DNA of 64,000 bases, taken from positions 124,001 through 188,000 of the forward strand of contig CAYUSB010000004.1 in NCBI GenBank assembly GCA_964447205.1. The letters are read 5' to 3'. A program made the translations under genes and the position numbers. This document shows positions 1 through 8,709 of this stretch, one piece after another; positions within the stretch are counted from its first letter, which is position 1; every line of letters starts with the position of its first letter. The DNA is from JAEUKH01 sp964447205. GTDB taxonomy: Bacteria; Myxococcota_A; Polyangia; Polyangiales; Ga0077539. Below the pieces are notes generated by a model, which saw nothing but the letters and a program-made list of their open reading frames with translations, ran no database searches and was not told where the DNA came from.

Positions 1-960
1 CTCGGAGAAGTTGGAGTACACCCCGACCCGGTAGAAGGGGTACTTCTCCTCGGGGACGTAGGCCCAGTGGAGCCCGCTCTTGCAGGGCCGGTGGGCGGCC
101 ACGTCGAGGTACCAGAGCTTGGTGCAGCGCAGGGCCTCGCCCGCGTCCCGGATCTCGGGGGGAGCCTCGTGCAGGTGGGCCACCAGGGCCTTGAGGGGGG
201 CGCTGGAGATGAGGGCCTGGTAGGGCTCGCGGTGGCCGTCGGCGAAGACCAGCTCCCGGGCCCGCCAGTCGATGGCGGTGGCCTGGGTGTCAAACCGGAT
301 GGGCCCGAGGCCCTCGGCCATGCGCTCGGGCAGCTCGTGGATGCCCGTCGGGGGGTAGAGGAAGTTGGTGTTGTACCCGAGCTCGCCCGTGTTGAGCCCG
401 ACGGCCCCGGCCAGGACGTCGTCGAGCTTGGGCATGGGGACAAACCGCGAGCACCAGGCCGCCGTGATCTCCCGCGGGTGAACGCCCCAGAGCCGGGCGT
501 TGTAGGGGATCATGAAGTGCTTCGAGAAGCCCTCCCCGAAGTGCTGGAGGCAGAACTCCTCGAAGTTGGTGACCTCGGGGCGGGGGCCGGTGTGGAAGTG
601 GGCCTTGAGGTATCCCTGGAGGCACTCGAAGGCCACGGCGGGGGGCAGCCCCAGGGTGTTGGCCTGGTAGGGGTAGCGGGTGTAGCCCCCGTGGGAGAAG
701 ACCATGCTCTGCCGCTGGACCGAGCGCAGGTGGCCGGGCGGAAAGATGGCCTCCATCCAGGCCTTGATGCCCGGGTCGCGCAGGTGCAGGAGGTGGCCTG
801 TGCGGTCGAAGCGGTAGCCCGACTCCTCCAGGGTGATGGCGTGGCCCCCGACATGGCCGAGGCGCTCGAGGACCTGGTACCCCTCGCCGAGGTGGTGGGC
901 CGCGGAGAGGCCGGTCAAGCCGGCGCCGAGAATGGTAATGGGCGGAGTGGGGCGCGACAT
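1..960 (-). CDS. FAD/NAD(P)-binding oxidoreductase, amine-oxidase/UDP-galactopyranose-mutase-like fold (3' end beyond window)
   Basis: 320 codons are visible, from ATG at 960 to the window edge with no stop, so the C-terminus is missing. Residues 8-20 form the N-terminal dinucleotide-binding beta-alpha-beta motif (ILGAGLTGLSAA, GxGxxG at 12-17), followed by an E (residue 32) in the usual FAD-ribose position and a second glycine stretch (HVGGHA). A central segment with YNARLWGVHPREITAAW resembles FAD enzymes of the protoporphyrinogen-oxidase/UDP-galactopyranose-mutase clan that occur in polysaccharide loci. The substrate cannot be inferred. It is transcribed divergently from the GH57 branching-enzyme gene across a 141-base gap, so the two may be linked in envelope or storage-glycan metabolism, but that is inference. 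Confidence 0.85.
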   Translation of the reverse strand, partial: MSRPTPPITILGAGLTGLSAAHHLGEGYQVLERLGHVGGHAITLEESGYRFDRTGHLLHLRDPGIKAWMEAIFPPGHLRSVQRQSMVFSHGGYTRYPYQANTLGLPPAVAFECLQGYLKAHFHTGPRPEVTNFEEFCLQHFGEGFSKHFMIPYNARLWGVHPREITAAWCSRFVPMPKLDDVLAGAVGLNTGELGYNTNFLYPPTGIHELPERMAEGLGPIRFDTQATAIDWRARELVFADGHREPYQALISSAPLKALVAHLHEAPPEIRDAGEALRCTKLWYLDVAAHRPCKSGLHWAYVPEEKYPFYRVGVYSNFSE

Positions 961-1101
961 ATCCTCAGGACCGGGTCGGGGGTGTAGAGGGTCTGTCGGG
1001 CTCTCGTCAAGGTGAAGCCCCCTCGGCGGTCGTGTGGGCGGGGCGAGGCGTCGGAGGGGCGGGGGCAACGGTCGGGCGGGGGTGGTGGCGGCGGGGCCCC
1101 A

Positions 1102-2700
1102 ATGGGTCGTACCCTCCCGGGCGTGAAACGTCCCCCGCGAGGCCGGGTGGCCCTCGTGCTGCACGCGCATCTGCCGTGGGTCCGCGGGGCGATGCCCGAC
1201 ACCCTGGAAGAACGGTGGTTCTTCGAGGCCATGGCGGAGGTGTATGTGCCGCTCCTGGGCCTCTTGCGATCCCGTACTGCCCGGGGGGCCCCGACCTCGA
1301 TCACGGTGTCCCTGTCGCCCACCCTCGGGGCCATGATGGGCGACCGGGTCCTGGCCGGGCGCTTCGTGCGGTGGCTCGACGACTGTGAGGCCCTCGGGGC
1401 CCGGGGCAGGGAGGCCCTTCGGTCTCAGCCGGGGCTCGTGGCGGCCCTCGGGCACCATCAGGCCTCCCTCGGGCGCGTCAGGGCCCTGTGGGAGCCGGTG
1501 CAGACCGGATTTGCCGCGGCCCTCGCCGAAGCCCTCGCGGCGGCAGGCTCCGAGCGCTGGAGCACCGCCTACGCCCACCCGTATCTCCCGGCCCTCCTGC
1601 CCCGGTCTCGTTGGCTCGCGGCCCTTGCGGTCACGGAGGGACTCCGGGCGCACACGGCCCAGTGCGGGAGCCCGCCTGCGGGGCTGTGGCTCCCCGAGTG
1701 CGGCTGGGAGCCTGGGATGGACGCCCTCCTCGCCGAGGCCGGGGTGACCCGTACGGTGCTCGAAGCCCATGCGCTCCTCGGGGCCGCGCCGCGGCCGCGG
1801 TTTGCCACGGCCCGGCCGGTGCAGACCCCGCGGGGGCTGAGGGTGTTGCCCCGCGACCCGGTGACGGCCCGGGCCGTGTGGGACCGCACCGTGGGATACC
1901 CCGGCCACCCGGTGTACCGGGAGTACCACCGCGACCTCGGGGCCCTGCTGCAGGGCCGGGACCTCGGACCCTTTCAAGACCCCAGGGGGGGGAACCTCCC
2001 GACGGGGTTCAAGCCCTTTGCGATCACCGACCGGGGGGGTGGGGAGAAGGTCCCGTACGATCCAGGGGCGGCCCTCGGGCAGGCAGCCCGCGACGCGGCG
2101 GACTTCGTGGCGACCTGCGCCCAGACCGTGGGCCTCTGCGCGGGACGGATGGGGGACCAGATCCCCGTGTTGGTGGCGGCGTTTGATGCCGAGCTCTTCG
2201 GGCACTGGTGGGCCGAGGGCCTGGCGTGGCTCGAGGCGGCCCTCGACGGGCTCGAGGCGGCCGGGATCGCCGCGGTGACCGGAGCCGGGGCCGTCGCGGG
2301 AGAGCTGGAGACGGTGGTCCCCGCGGCGTCGAGCTGGGGGGAGGGGGGCCACGGGGCCGTGTGGCTGACGGGGGAGGGGGCCGCCCTCGCGGGGGAGGTA
2401 GACCAGGCCGCCGAAGCGGTGGCGGCCCTGCGCGCGGAGCACCCCGAGGCCGTCGGAACCCTCCGGGCCACCCGAGAGCTCCTGGGGATGGCGGCGAGCG
2501 ACTGGGCGTTCATGTTGCACGGAGGGGGCATGGCGCACTATGCGAGGGGTCGCTTCGCGCGGCACCGCGCGGCGGTGTACGGCCTCGCCCACGCGGTGCG
2601 GTCGGGCCACCCCGCCTGGAGCCTCCCGACGCCCGACACTCTCCTCAGCGACCCGCCGTTTGTGGACGACGCCCCTGCGGGGCCCTCCCGCGGCCCCTAA
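1102..2700 (+). CDS. GH57-family 1,4-alpha-glucan branching enzyme (DUF1957-type C-terminus)
   Basis: 532 aa from ATG 1102; an in-frame GTG at 1012 would add a low-complexity Gly/Arg leader that looks non-coding. The catalytic (beta/alpha)7 domain opens with the GH57 hallmark LHAHLPWVR (His21, His23). The predicted nucleophile lies in LWLPECGW (Glu199) and the acid/base in FDAELFGHWW (Asp362), both family signatures. The C-terminal helical part (DWAFMLHGGGMAHYARGRF) matches DUF1957 branching enzymes. The enzyme would make alpha-1,6 branches in glycogen-like glucan in the cytoplasm. Length agrees with the family (about 520-560 aa). dapA follows 22 bases later on the same strand, so they may be co-transcribed although metabolically unrelated. 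Confidence 0.9.
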   Translation: MGRTLPGVKRPPRGRVALVLHAHLPWVRGAMPDTLEERWFFEAMAEVYVPLLGLLRSRTARGAPTSITVSLSPTLGAMMGDRVLAGRFVRWLDDCEALGARGREALRSQPGLVAALGHHQASLGRVRALWEPVQTGFAAALAEALAAAGSERWSTAYAHPYLPALLPRSRWLAALAVTEGLRAHTAQCGSPPAGLWLPECGWEPGMDALLAEAGVTRTVLEAHALLGAAPRPRFATARPVQTPRGLRVLPRDPVTARAVWDRTVGYPGHPVYREYHRDLGALLQGRDLGPFQDPRGGNLPTGFKPFAITDRGGGEKVPYDPGAALGQAARDAADFVATCAQTVGLCAGRMGDQIPVLVAAFDAELFGHWWAEGLAWLEAALDGLEAAGIAAVTGAGAVAGELETVVPAASSWGEGGHGAVWLTGEGAALAGEVDQAAEAVAALRAEHPEAVGTLRATRELLGMAASDWAFMLHGGGMAHYARGRFARHRAAVYGLAHAVRSGHPAWSLPTPDTLLSDPPFVDDAPAGPSRGP

Positions 2701-2722
2701 GACTGGAAACGAGCACCCCCCA

Positions 2723-3622
2723 ATGCATCACCCCGTCCTCGAAGGCGCATTTACAGCCCTGGTGACCCCGTTTCGGCGGGGGGCCGTCGACCATGACGCC
2801 CTCGCCGCCCTCGTCGAGGCCCAGGTCGCCGCGGGCATCGCTGGACTCGTTCCGTGTGGCACCACGGGGGAGTCGCCGACCCTCAGCCTCGACGAGGCCC
2901 GTGACATCGTGGCCACCACGGTGCGGGTGGCCCGGGGCAGGGCCCTCGTGATCGCGGGGACCGGCAGCAACAACACCGCCGACACCATCGCCCGCACCCG
3001 CAACGCCCAGCAGGCCGGGGCCCCCCTCGCCATGGTCGTGATGCCCTACTACAACAAGCCCTCCCAGGCGGGCCTCGTGGCCCACGTCCAGGCCGTACAC
3101 GACGCCACCGACCTGCCCCTGGTGCTCTACAACGTGCCCAGCCGCGGCACGGCCGACCTGGCCGCCGAGACCGTCGAGGCCATCGCCGAACGCTGCCCCC
3201 GCGTGGTCGCCCTCAAGGAGGCCTCGGGCAACGTCCTGCGGGCTCAAGCCGTGCGGGCCCGGGTGGGCGATCGCATCACGGTGCTCTCGGGCGACGACGC
3301 CCTCACCCTGCCGATGATGGCCTGCGGGGCCCGGGGGGTCATCTCGGTCACCAGCAACGTCCTGCCCGCCGAGGTTCAGGCCGTGTGCGGGGCCTTCCTG
3401 CGGGGCGACCTGGCCGGGGCCCTGGCCCGACACCTGGCCCTCCTGCCCGTACACGATGCCATGTTCGTCGAGACCAACCCGGGCCCCGCCAAGGCCCTCC
3501 TGGCCGCCCAGGACCGCATCGCCCCCGAGGTCCGCCTGCCCCTCGTGTGGCCCGACCCGGCCAATGTCCTCAAGGCCCAGGCCGCCCTCTCCCGGTACCT
3601 CCAGGCGGAGGTGTCGGCATGA
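2723..3622 (+). CDS. dapA: 4-hydroxy-tetrahydrodipicolinate synthase
   Basis: 299 aa, close to the usual 290-300. It condenses pyruvate with aspartate semialdehyde in the lysine/diaminopimelate pathway. The TIM barrel shows the GTTGES loop near residues 43-48, the active-site Tyr136 in LYNVPSRG and the Schiff-base Lys165 in VALKEASGN, and the pyruvate-site segment LSGDDALTLP. The ATG at 2723 is chosen because it begins HHPVLEGAFTALVTPF, where the family starts; the longer frame upstream runs inside the branching-enzyme gene. The stop overlaps the dapB start (ATGA at 3619-3622), implying translational coupling. Confidence 0.97.
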   Translation: MHHPVLEGAFTALVTPFRRGAVDHDALAALVEAQVAAGIAGLVPCGTTGESPTLSLDEARDIVATTVRVARGRALVIAGTGSNNTADTIARTRNAQQAGAPLAMVVMPYYNKPSQAGLVAHVQAVHDATDLPLVLYNVPSRGTADLAAETVEAIAERCPRVVALKEASGNVLRAQAVRARVGDRITVLSGDDALTLPMMACGARGVISVTSNVLPAEVQAVCGAFLRGDLAGALARHLALLPVHDAMFVETNPGPAKALLAAQDRIAPEVRLPLVWPDPANVLKAQAALSRYLQAEVSA

Positions 3623-4446
3623 GCGACGCACGCAACGGGCGGGTCATCCCCGTGGCCATCGCGGGGGCCTCCGGACGGATGGGCCGTCTGCTCATCGAGC
3701 ACCTCCTGGAGGCCCACGACGTGCGCCTCGTGGGGGCCCTCGAACACCCCAAGAGCCCTGAGATCGGCACCGACGTGGGGGCCTTGGTGGGTCGCCCCGC
3801 GGGGGTCCGGATCGAGAGCGACCCCAAGAGGGCCCTGTCCGGGGCCGAGGTGGTCATCGACTTCTCTTCTCCCACGGCCACCGCCACGGTCGTGCGGGCC
3901 TCCGCCGCCGCCGGCCTCGCGTGTGTGGTGGGCACCACGGGCCTCACCGACGAGGCTCGTACGGCCATCGACGAGGCCCAACGGGTGGTCCCCGTGGTGG
4001 CCGCCCCCAACATGTCCCTCGGGATCCAGGTGCTCAGCCACGTCCTCGGCGAGGCCCTGCGGCTCCTCGGCGACGACTTCGACGTGGAGATCGTCGAGGC
4101 CCATCACCGCGACAAAAAAGACGCCCCCTCGGGCACGGCCCTGCGCCTCGCCGAGGTGGCCCTCGGGGCCCGGGGGCTCTCCGCCGACGCCCTGCAGCAC
4201 GGACGCTCGGGCGGAGACGCCCTGCGCACGCCGCGCGAGGTGGGGGTCCACGCCGTCCGGGGCGGCGACATCGTGGGCGACCACACGGTCGTCCTGGCCG
4301 GGCGGGGCGAGCGGATCGAGCTCACCCATCGGGCCACCAGCCGGGCCGTGTTTGCCGCCGGGGCCCTGCGGGCGGCCCGGTGGGTGGTGGGCCGACCGGC
4401 GGGGCTGTACACGATGACGGACGTCCTCGGCCTGCCGCGACCCTGA
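3619..4446 (+). CDS. dapB: 4-hydroxy-tetrahydrodipicolinate reductase
   Basis: 275 aa. It reduces the DapA product with NAD(P)H to tetrahydrodipicolinate for lysine and peptidoglycan DAP. The N-terminal Rossmann motif is AGASGRMG. DFSSPTATATVV and VVGTTGL are conserved cofactor-binding segments, and the substrate-binding block EAHHRDKKDAPSGTAL carries His162-His163 and Lys166-Lys167. The C-terminus returns to the Rossmann domain (AARWVVGRPAGLYTMTDVLGL), as in the family. The ATG overlaps the dapA stop by four bases. The two steps are consecutive in the pathway, so the pair is a compact functional operon. Confidence 0.97.
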   Translation: MSDARNGRVIPVAIAGASGRMGRLLIEHLLEAHDVRLVGALEHPKSPEIGTDVGALVGRPAGVRIESDPKRALSGAEVVIDFSSPTATATVVRASAAAGLACVVGTTGLTDEARTAIDEAQRVVPVVAAPNMSLGIQVLSHVLGEALRLLGDDFDVEIVEAHHRDKKDAPSGTALRLAEVALGARGLSADALQHGRSGGDALRTPREVGVHAVRGGDIVGDHTVVLAGRGERIELTHRATSRAVFAAGALRAARWVVGRPAGLYTMTDVLGLPRP

Positions 4447-4461
4447 GACCGAGGTCCGCCC

Positions 4462-5004
4462 GTGCCCCTCCTCCTGGCCATGCTCTGCAACGCGGCCGTG
4501 GGTCTCCTCCTCGCGGAGTCGGCTGCGCGGGAGCTCCGAGCCTCGCCGCGTTCGGTCGGGGCCCTGCGGGGCTTCGCGGCGGTGGCCACCCACCAGGGCC
4601 TGGTGGCCGTCCCGGCCCTGTTCTGGTTGCTCGTGCGGCACACCGACTGGATGCTCTCGTACGTCGTGCCCGGCCAGAGGGTGCCCTCGGCCCTGTCCCT
4701 GGCCGTGTGCCTCGTGCACGGGGCGATCGGGCTCGGGGCCTTCGCCCTCGGGGCCCGTTGGTTTCGGGAGCACCGGGCCCGGCGCATCCGGGGGGTCGCA
4801 GGGGCCCTCGTCGGCCTCGGGCTCGGGGCCACCCTGATCGCCCGGGAGCGGGTCTGGGTGGTGGGGTCGTACCTCCAGTATCGCGGCGGGTTCGGCCTGC
4901 GGAGCTGGTGGGGCTCGGAGGTGGCCGCGGCCGTCCTCGTGGCCGTGGCCGTGCAAGCCGGGGCGGCCCTGCATATGGCCTGGTGGCTCCGACGCGAGCG
5001 TTGA
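4462..5004 (+). CDS. Hypothetical multi-pass membrane protein
   Basis: 180 aa from GTG 4462, with a GAGG ribosome-binding sequence about 8 bases upstream and only 15 bases after dapB. Four to five hydrophobic helices are visible (roughly residues 1-20, 40-65, 75-100, 108-128 and 150-175) separated by Arg-rich loops, which suggests an inner-membrane protein. No catalytic or transport motif is recognised. The spacing suggests it is the last gene of the branching-enzyme/dapAB transcript. Function unknown. Confidence 0.7.
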   Translation: MPLLLAMLCNAAVGLLLAESAARELRASPRSVGALRGFAAVATHQGLVAVPALFWLLVRHTDWMLSYVVPGQRVPSALSLAVCLVHGAIGLGAFALGARWFREHRARRIRGVAGALVGLGLGATLIARERVWVVGSYLQYRGGFGLRSWWGSEVAAAVLVAVAVQAGAALHMAWWLRRER

Positions 5005-5096
5005 CCCCGTGCGCGGCGCTCTGATAGCGTCGCCGACATCGTGGGTCAGGCCATCGAGCGCGGCACGGCCCGGACGAAGAGAGAGGCGATAGTACC

Positions 5097-5399
5097 TTGC
5101 GGCGTGGAGTGTGGCTGCTGGCGGTGTGGGCGACCCTGGGGGGCGCCGCGTGCGGCCCCGTGATGTACTCCGTCGGAGTGGCCGGGGCCGTCCAGGCCGT
5201 CGAGGAGGCCCGCCAGGCGGGGGCCCCGAGCACCGCGGCGTACGAGTATTACTACGCCCTCGAGCACCTCACGAAGGCCCGGGAGTTTGCCAACGAGGCG
5301 GAGTACCAGACCGCCAACGACATGGCCACGGTGGCGGAGGAGTATGGCAATCGTGCGCGGGACATCGCGCGGAGGCGCGCCCGTGAGCGTGGGCGCTAG
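5097..5399 (+). CDS. Small lipoprotein with DUF4398-like helical domain
   Basis: 100 aa from TTG 5097, preceded by GAGAGG at suitable spacing. The signal peptide ends in a lipobox (LGGAAC, Cys19), so it is predicted to be lipidated and exported. The mature part (YEYYYALEHLTKAREFANEA and following) is an amphipathic helix rich in Tyr, Ala and Glu, like the DUF4398 domain of envelope lipoproteins that accompany OmpA-family proteins. The next gene encodes an OmpA protein with a related helical segment, four bases after this stop or overlapping it if a GTG start at 5383 is used. The pair probably acts together at the outer membrane/peptidoglycan interface (inference). No M-starting alternative fits the lipobox. 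Confidence 0.8.
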   Translation: MRRGVWLLAVWATLGGAACGPVMYSVGVAGAVQAVEEARQAGAPSTAAYEYYYALEHLTKAREFANEAEYQTANDMATVAEEYGNRARDIARRRARERGR

Positions 5400-5403
5400 G
5401 GCC

Positions 5404-6519
5404 ATGCGACGCTGGGCCCCGCGGGTCCGCCGCTGGGTGGTGGGGGCTACGGTCCTGCCCCTGGCGTTGGGGTGCACCCAGGAGGTGGCCCTCCAGGGCC
5501 GCATCACGGCCACCCGCGACATGCTCCGGCAGGCCGACCAGAATGGGGCCTACGTCTGCGCTCCGCGCGAGCTGGCCACGGGCCGGTCGCACCTCACCTT
5601 CGCCGAGCGCGAGATGGAGGGCGGTCACATGCGCCGGGCCGAGGAGCACTTCTCGGTGGCCGACGCCAACGCCCGGGCCGCCGTCCGGCTCTCTCCCCCC
5701 GAGCGCTGCGCCCCCCGCAACGTGGTGGTGGTGGAGGCCCCGGGCGACCGCGACGGCGACGGGATCCTCGACCCCGACGACGCCTGCCCCGACGTCCCGG
5801 AGAATTTCAACGGGTTTCAAGACACCGACGGCTGCCCCGACGATCCGGACACCGACGGCGACGGGATCGTCGACTCCCGCGACGCCTGCCCCCTCGAGCC
5901 CGAAGACCGCGACAGCTACCTCGACGACGACGGCTGCCCCGACCTCGACAACGACGCCGACGGGGTGCCCGACGCGGTCGACAACTGCCGCAACGAGCCC
6001 GAAGACCCCGACGGCTACCAGGACACCGACGGCTGCCCCGACCTCGACAACGACCAGGACACCGTCGCCGACCTCACCGACCAGTGCCCCAATGAGGCCG
6101 GGCCGGTCGACAACAACGGCTGCCCGCGGCAGTTCCAGCACCTGCAGATCACCCAACACGGGGTGCGGTTCCGGGTGGAGTTTGACTTCGACAGCGCCCG
6201 GCTCCGCCCCTCGGCCGAGGCCACCCTCAACGAGGTGGTGGAGTTCCTCCAGCAGCCCCAACACCGCGACCTTCGGTACGAGGTCGGGGGGCACACCTCC
6301 AGCGAGGGCTCGCGTCGGCACAACGACCGCCTCTCGGCCGCCCGGGCCGCCTCGGTCCGAAGCTTCCTGGCCGCCCACGGGATCGACCCCTCCCGCCTCA
6401 CCTCCCGCGGGTACGGCCCCAGCCAGCCCCTGGAGTCCAACATCACCGACGCGGGCCGGCAGGCCAACCGCCGGGTCGAGCTCAACGAGATCGACCGCAA
6501 CGGGCGGCTCGTGCGGTGA
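5404..6519 (+). CDS. OmpA-family outer-membrane lipoprotein with thrombospondin type-3 repeats
   Basis: 371 aa from ATG 5404; GTG 5383 is an alternative overlapping the previous stop. Lipobox LALGC gives Cys24. Residues about 30-100 form a helical DUF4398-like region. About 105-235 carry tandem calcium-binding type-3 repeats (DRDGDGILDPDDACPD, DTDGDGIVDSRDACP and similar). The last 120 residues are an OmpA peptidoglycan-binding domain (FDFDSARLRPSA, LSAARAASVRSFLAAHGI, SRGYGPSQPL, NRRVELNEI). The conserved GHTDxxG is GHTSSEG here. It likely tethers the outer membrane to peptidoglycan with a Ca2+-stabilised spacer. It pairs with the upstream lipoprotein gene. Confidence 0.9.
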   Translation: MRRWAPRVRRWVVGATVLPLALGCTQEVALQGRITATRDMLRQADQNGAYVCAPRELATGRSHLTFAEREMEGGHMRRAEEHFSVADANARAAVRLSPPERCAPRNVVVVEAPGDRDGDGILDPDDACPDVPENFNGFQDTDGCPDDPDTDGDGIVDSRDACPLEPEDRDSYLDDDGCPDLDNDADGVPDAVDNCRNEPEDPDGYQDTDGCPDLDNDQDTVADLTDQCPNEAGPVDNNGCPRQFQHLQITQHGVRFRVEFDFDSARLRPSAEATLNEVVEFLQQPQHRDLRYEVGGHTSSEGSRRHNDRLSAARAASVRSFLAAHGIDPSRLTSRGYGPSQPLESNITDAGRQANRRVELNEIDRNGRLVR

Positions 6520-6691
6520 TGCCCCGCCCGGGGGCCCTACGCACGGGGACCAAAGCGTGTAGGATACTGTCCCCTCTGGGCGCACAGCGCCCTCGCTTGC
6601 ACATCGAGCGTTGCCATCCCTGTCCGCGCGGGGCTCCACAAAGAGCTTCCCTCCCGGGCGCGGGTGTGCTGTACGGAGCCCTGAAGTCCTC

Positions 6692-8320
6692 ATGAGCCTG
6701 CAACGAGTCGCCCTCCTCCTGGCCACACTTACCTTGCTCTCGGCCACCGCGTTGGCCCAGCAGGGGCCCCGCGATCGTCAGACCCGCTCGATGGTCCAGA
6801 CGGCCATGGAGGACTACCAAAACCTTGAGATCGACCGCGCCCTGGAGCGGTTGAATCTCGCACTCCGCGGCTGTGGGAGCAGCGCCTGCTCCCCGGGGGT
6901 CCTGGCCCGGGTGCACATGTCCCTCGGGATCGTGCAGGTGGGCGGCCAGCAGGACAACGCCGCCGGGACCCAGTCGATGGCCCGGGCCCTCCAGCTCGAC
7001 CCCAACGCCGAGCCCGACCAGCTCCTGGTGACCCCTGAGATCACCGCGGCCTTCCGTCAGGCCCAGCAGTCCGGAGGCGGAGGGGGCGGGGTCCAGACCT
7101 CCTCCCGCCCGACGCCTGGCCGCCCGGTGACCAGCGGGGGCGGCGGGGGCGGGGGAGAGCTCCTGCACACCCCGGCGCCCGAGCAGCTCGAAAACACGCC
7201 CCTCCCGGTGTACGTCGAGCCCTCCGGGGCCCTCAACGCCGAGCACGTCTACCTGCATTTCCGCGGCACCGGGATGACCCAGTACCGCCGCATGGAGATG
7301 ACCCGGGTGGCCAACGGGTACGGCACCGAGGTGCCCTGCGGGCAGGTCATTCAGGGCAGCATCGACTACTACGTCCAGGCCGTCGACGCGGCTGGCACCT
7401 CCGTCGGGTCGGCCGGGAGCGAGTCGTCGCCCGTGCATGTCCCGATCGTGACCCGCCGGTCGCATCCGGCCCCTACTCTGCCCGGTCGGACCCCCCCCGA
7501 GACCTGCGCCGAGGAGTGCCCCCCGGGCATGAGCGGCCCGAGCTGCCGCGGGAGCGGTCGGGGCAACCGCGGCCTCGGCGACCCGTGTATGGCCGACAAC
7601 GAATGCGGCGAGGGCATGCACTGCGACGGCGGGGCCTGCGCCGTCGGAGAGGGCTCTGGCGGGGGCGGAGGCGGCGAGCCCACCACGCCCGGCGAGCGCT
7701 TCTCCCGCTTCACCATGGACGTCGGCGGCGGGGTGGGCTTCGCCTTTCTGTCGGGCAGGCCCGCCTACGCCCAACAGCGGGTCCTGGTCGACAGCATGGG
7801 CCGCCGGGTGAGCACCACCTGCGGCAACTACGTCTGCTACCAGGACATCGACCCGGGCTTCGCCCCGACGTACTACCTCGCGGCCAACCTGCGCTACAAC
7901 GTCACCCGCCGCATCGGGATCGGGGTCGGGATGCGCTTCCAGTTTGACAGCGCCGGGTGGAGCATCGAGCCCACCACCTCGGGCGGAGAGCCCCGCGCCA
8001 ACCCCTTCGCCAACCTCCTCATGATGGCCAGGCTCTACTACGCCGTGACCCCCCACGGGTGGAGCCCCACCGGGGTGGTGGCCTCGGTGTTCGCCGGGGG
8101 AGGGGTCGGCCAGATCGAGCCCAAGCCCGCCCTCCCGCCCAATGTCACCCGCCCCGGGGCCCACGTGCTGTCGGGCTTCGGCAACGCCCACTTCGGCGGC
8201 CGGGTCGAGTACGGGATGCGCAACGGCTTCCACGTGGGGGCCGAGGCCACGTTTCAGTTTATGTTCCCGACCTTCTTGTTTGACATCGACGTGACGGGCT
8301 TCGTGGGCTTCCACCTCTGA
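6692..8320 (+). CDS. Secreted outer-membrane protein: helical N-domain, Cys-rich linker, C-terminal beta-barrel
   Basis: 542 aa from ATG 6692; the frame is open from 6611 but only ATG 6692 gives a clean signal peptide (MSLQRVALLLATLTLLSATALAQ). Residues about 25-125 look TPR-like (AMEDYQNLEIDRALERLNLAL). Gly-rich linkers follow, then an Ig-like stretch (LPVYVEPSGALNAEHVYLHF) and a Cys-rich EGF-like segment (CAEECPPGMSGPSCRG, then DNECGEGMHCDGGAC). The last about 190 residues alternate aromatic and Gly residues and end in Leu, suggesting an outer-membrane beta-barrel. No close named family recognised. It may be monocistronic, with 172 bases upstream free of genes. Confidence 0.8.
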   Translation: MSLQRVALLLATLTLLSATALAQQGPRDRQTRSMVQTAMEDYQNLEIDRALERLNLALRGCGSSACSPGVLARVHMSLGIVQVGGQQDNAAGTQSMARALQLDPNAEPDQLLVTPEITAAFRQAQQSGGGGGGVQTSSRPTPGRPVTSGGGGGGGELLHTPAPEQLENTPLPVYVEPSGALNAEHVYLHFRGTGMTQYRRMEMTRVANGYGTEVPCGQVIQGSIDYYVQAVDAAGTSVGSAGSESSPVHVPIVTRRSHPAPTLPGRTPPETCAEECPPGMSGPSCRGSGRGNRGLGDPCMADNECGEGMHCDGGACAVGEGSGGGGGGEPTTPGERFSRFTMDVGGGVGFAFLSGRPAYAQQRVLVDSMGRRVSTTCGNYVCYQDIDPGFAPTYYLAANLRYNVTRRIGIGVGMRFQFDSAGWSIEPTTSGGEPRANPFANLLMMARLYYAVTPHGWSPTGVVASVFAGGGVGQIEPKPALPPNVTRPGAHVLSGFGNAHFGGRVEYGMRNGFHVGAEATFQFMFPTFLFDIDVTGFVGFHL

Positions 8321-8558
8321 TACCACCGCTACACCAGACCTGGACCTTTCCGTTGCCCACCGCCCTCAGGCTGAAGCCTGGGGCTACCCAGGTTGAAGGC
8401 GTCGCCTCCGCGAGCCTGCTCGAGATGGAACACGCGATGCTGCCCGAGCACTGCGGCTCACTCCCTCGGAGGCCCACAACGGTGGGCCATCCCTTAGGGT
8501 AGCCCCGGGCTTCAGCCCGAGGGCGACTCGATCGTCCAGGTTTGGTGTAGCGGTGGTA
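8321..8558 (+). repeat. REP/BIME-like element with nested inverted repeats
   Basis: Two nested inverted repeats are visible. Outer arms 8321-8345 and 8534-8558 match at 24 of 25 positions. Inner arms 8361-8389 and 8497-8525 match at 27 of 29. The inner arms carry GTAG followed by a small palindrome (CGGGCTTCAGCCCG, 8506-8519), the usual layout of REP sequences mobilised by REP-associated tyrosine transposases (family knowledge). Two such units head to head form a BIME-like unit, here enclosed by 25-base terminal arms. No transposase is in the window, so it would move in trans. It fills the gap between the barrel-protein gene stop and the tRNA-Val promoter. Confidence 0.8.
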
Positions 8559-8595
8559 TGAGGCGGTCGGGACGGACGAGGGTCGTCGAATCTCG

Positions 8596-8625
8596 TTGAC
8601 AGAGACCAGGGGCCTGGGGTACTAA
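8596..8625 (+). promoter_or_regulatory. Candidate sigma-70 promoter of tRNA-Val
   Basis: A perfect TTGACA (8596-8601) lies 18 bases before TACTAA (8620-8625), ending 12 bases upstream of the tRNA. The -10 match is weak (3 of 6), but position and -35 fit a stable-RNA promoter. Confidence 0.5.
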
Positions 8626-8637
8626 CTCGGGCCTCGC

Positions 8638-8709
8638 AGGCGCGTAGCTCAGTGGTAGAGCACCACCTTGACACGGTGGGGGTCGTTGGTTCAATCCCAA
8701 TCGCGCCTA
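8638..8709 (+). tRNA. tRNA-Val (anticodon GAC)
   Basis: The acceptor stem AGGCGCG (8638-8644) pairs perfectly with CGCGCCT (8702-8708), with discriminator A at 8709. The D-arm is GCTC...GAGC. The anticodon stem CCACC/GGTGG encloses loop TTGACAC, giving anticodon GAC, which reads GUC and GUU valine codons. The T-arm has GGTTCAATCC. The 3' CCA is not encoded (the next bases are CAA), so it must be added by the CCA-adding enzyme. The antisense strand of tRNA genes commonly yields a spurious protein prediction, present here too. Confidence 0.97.

Noticed and set aside
67..987. Long plus-strand frame at the left edge
   Set aside because: Antisense shadow of the FAD oxidoreductase; composition (Gly, Leu, Glu, Val-rich) is that of reversed GC-rich codons, while the minus strand has a GxGxxG motif and start.
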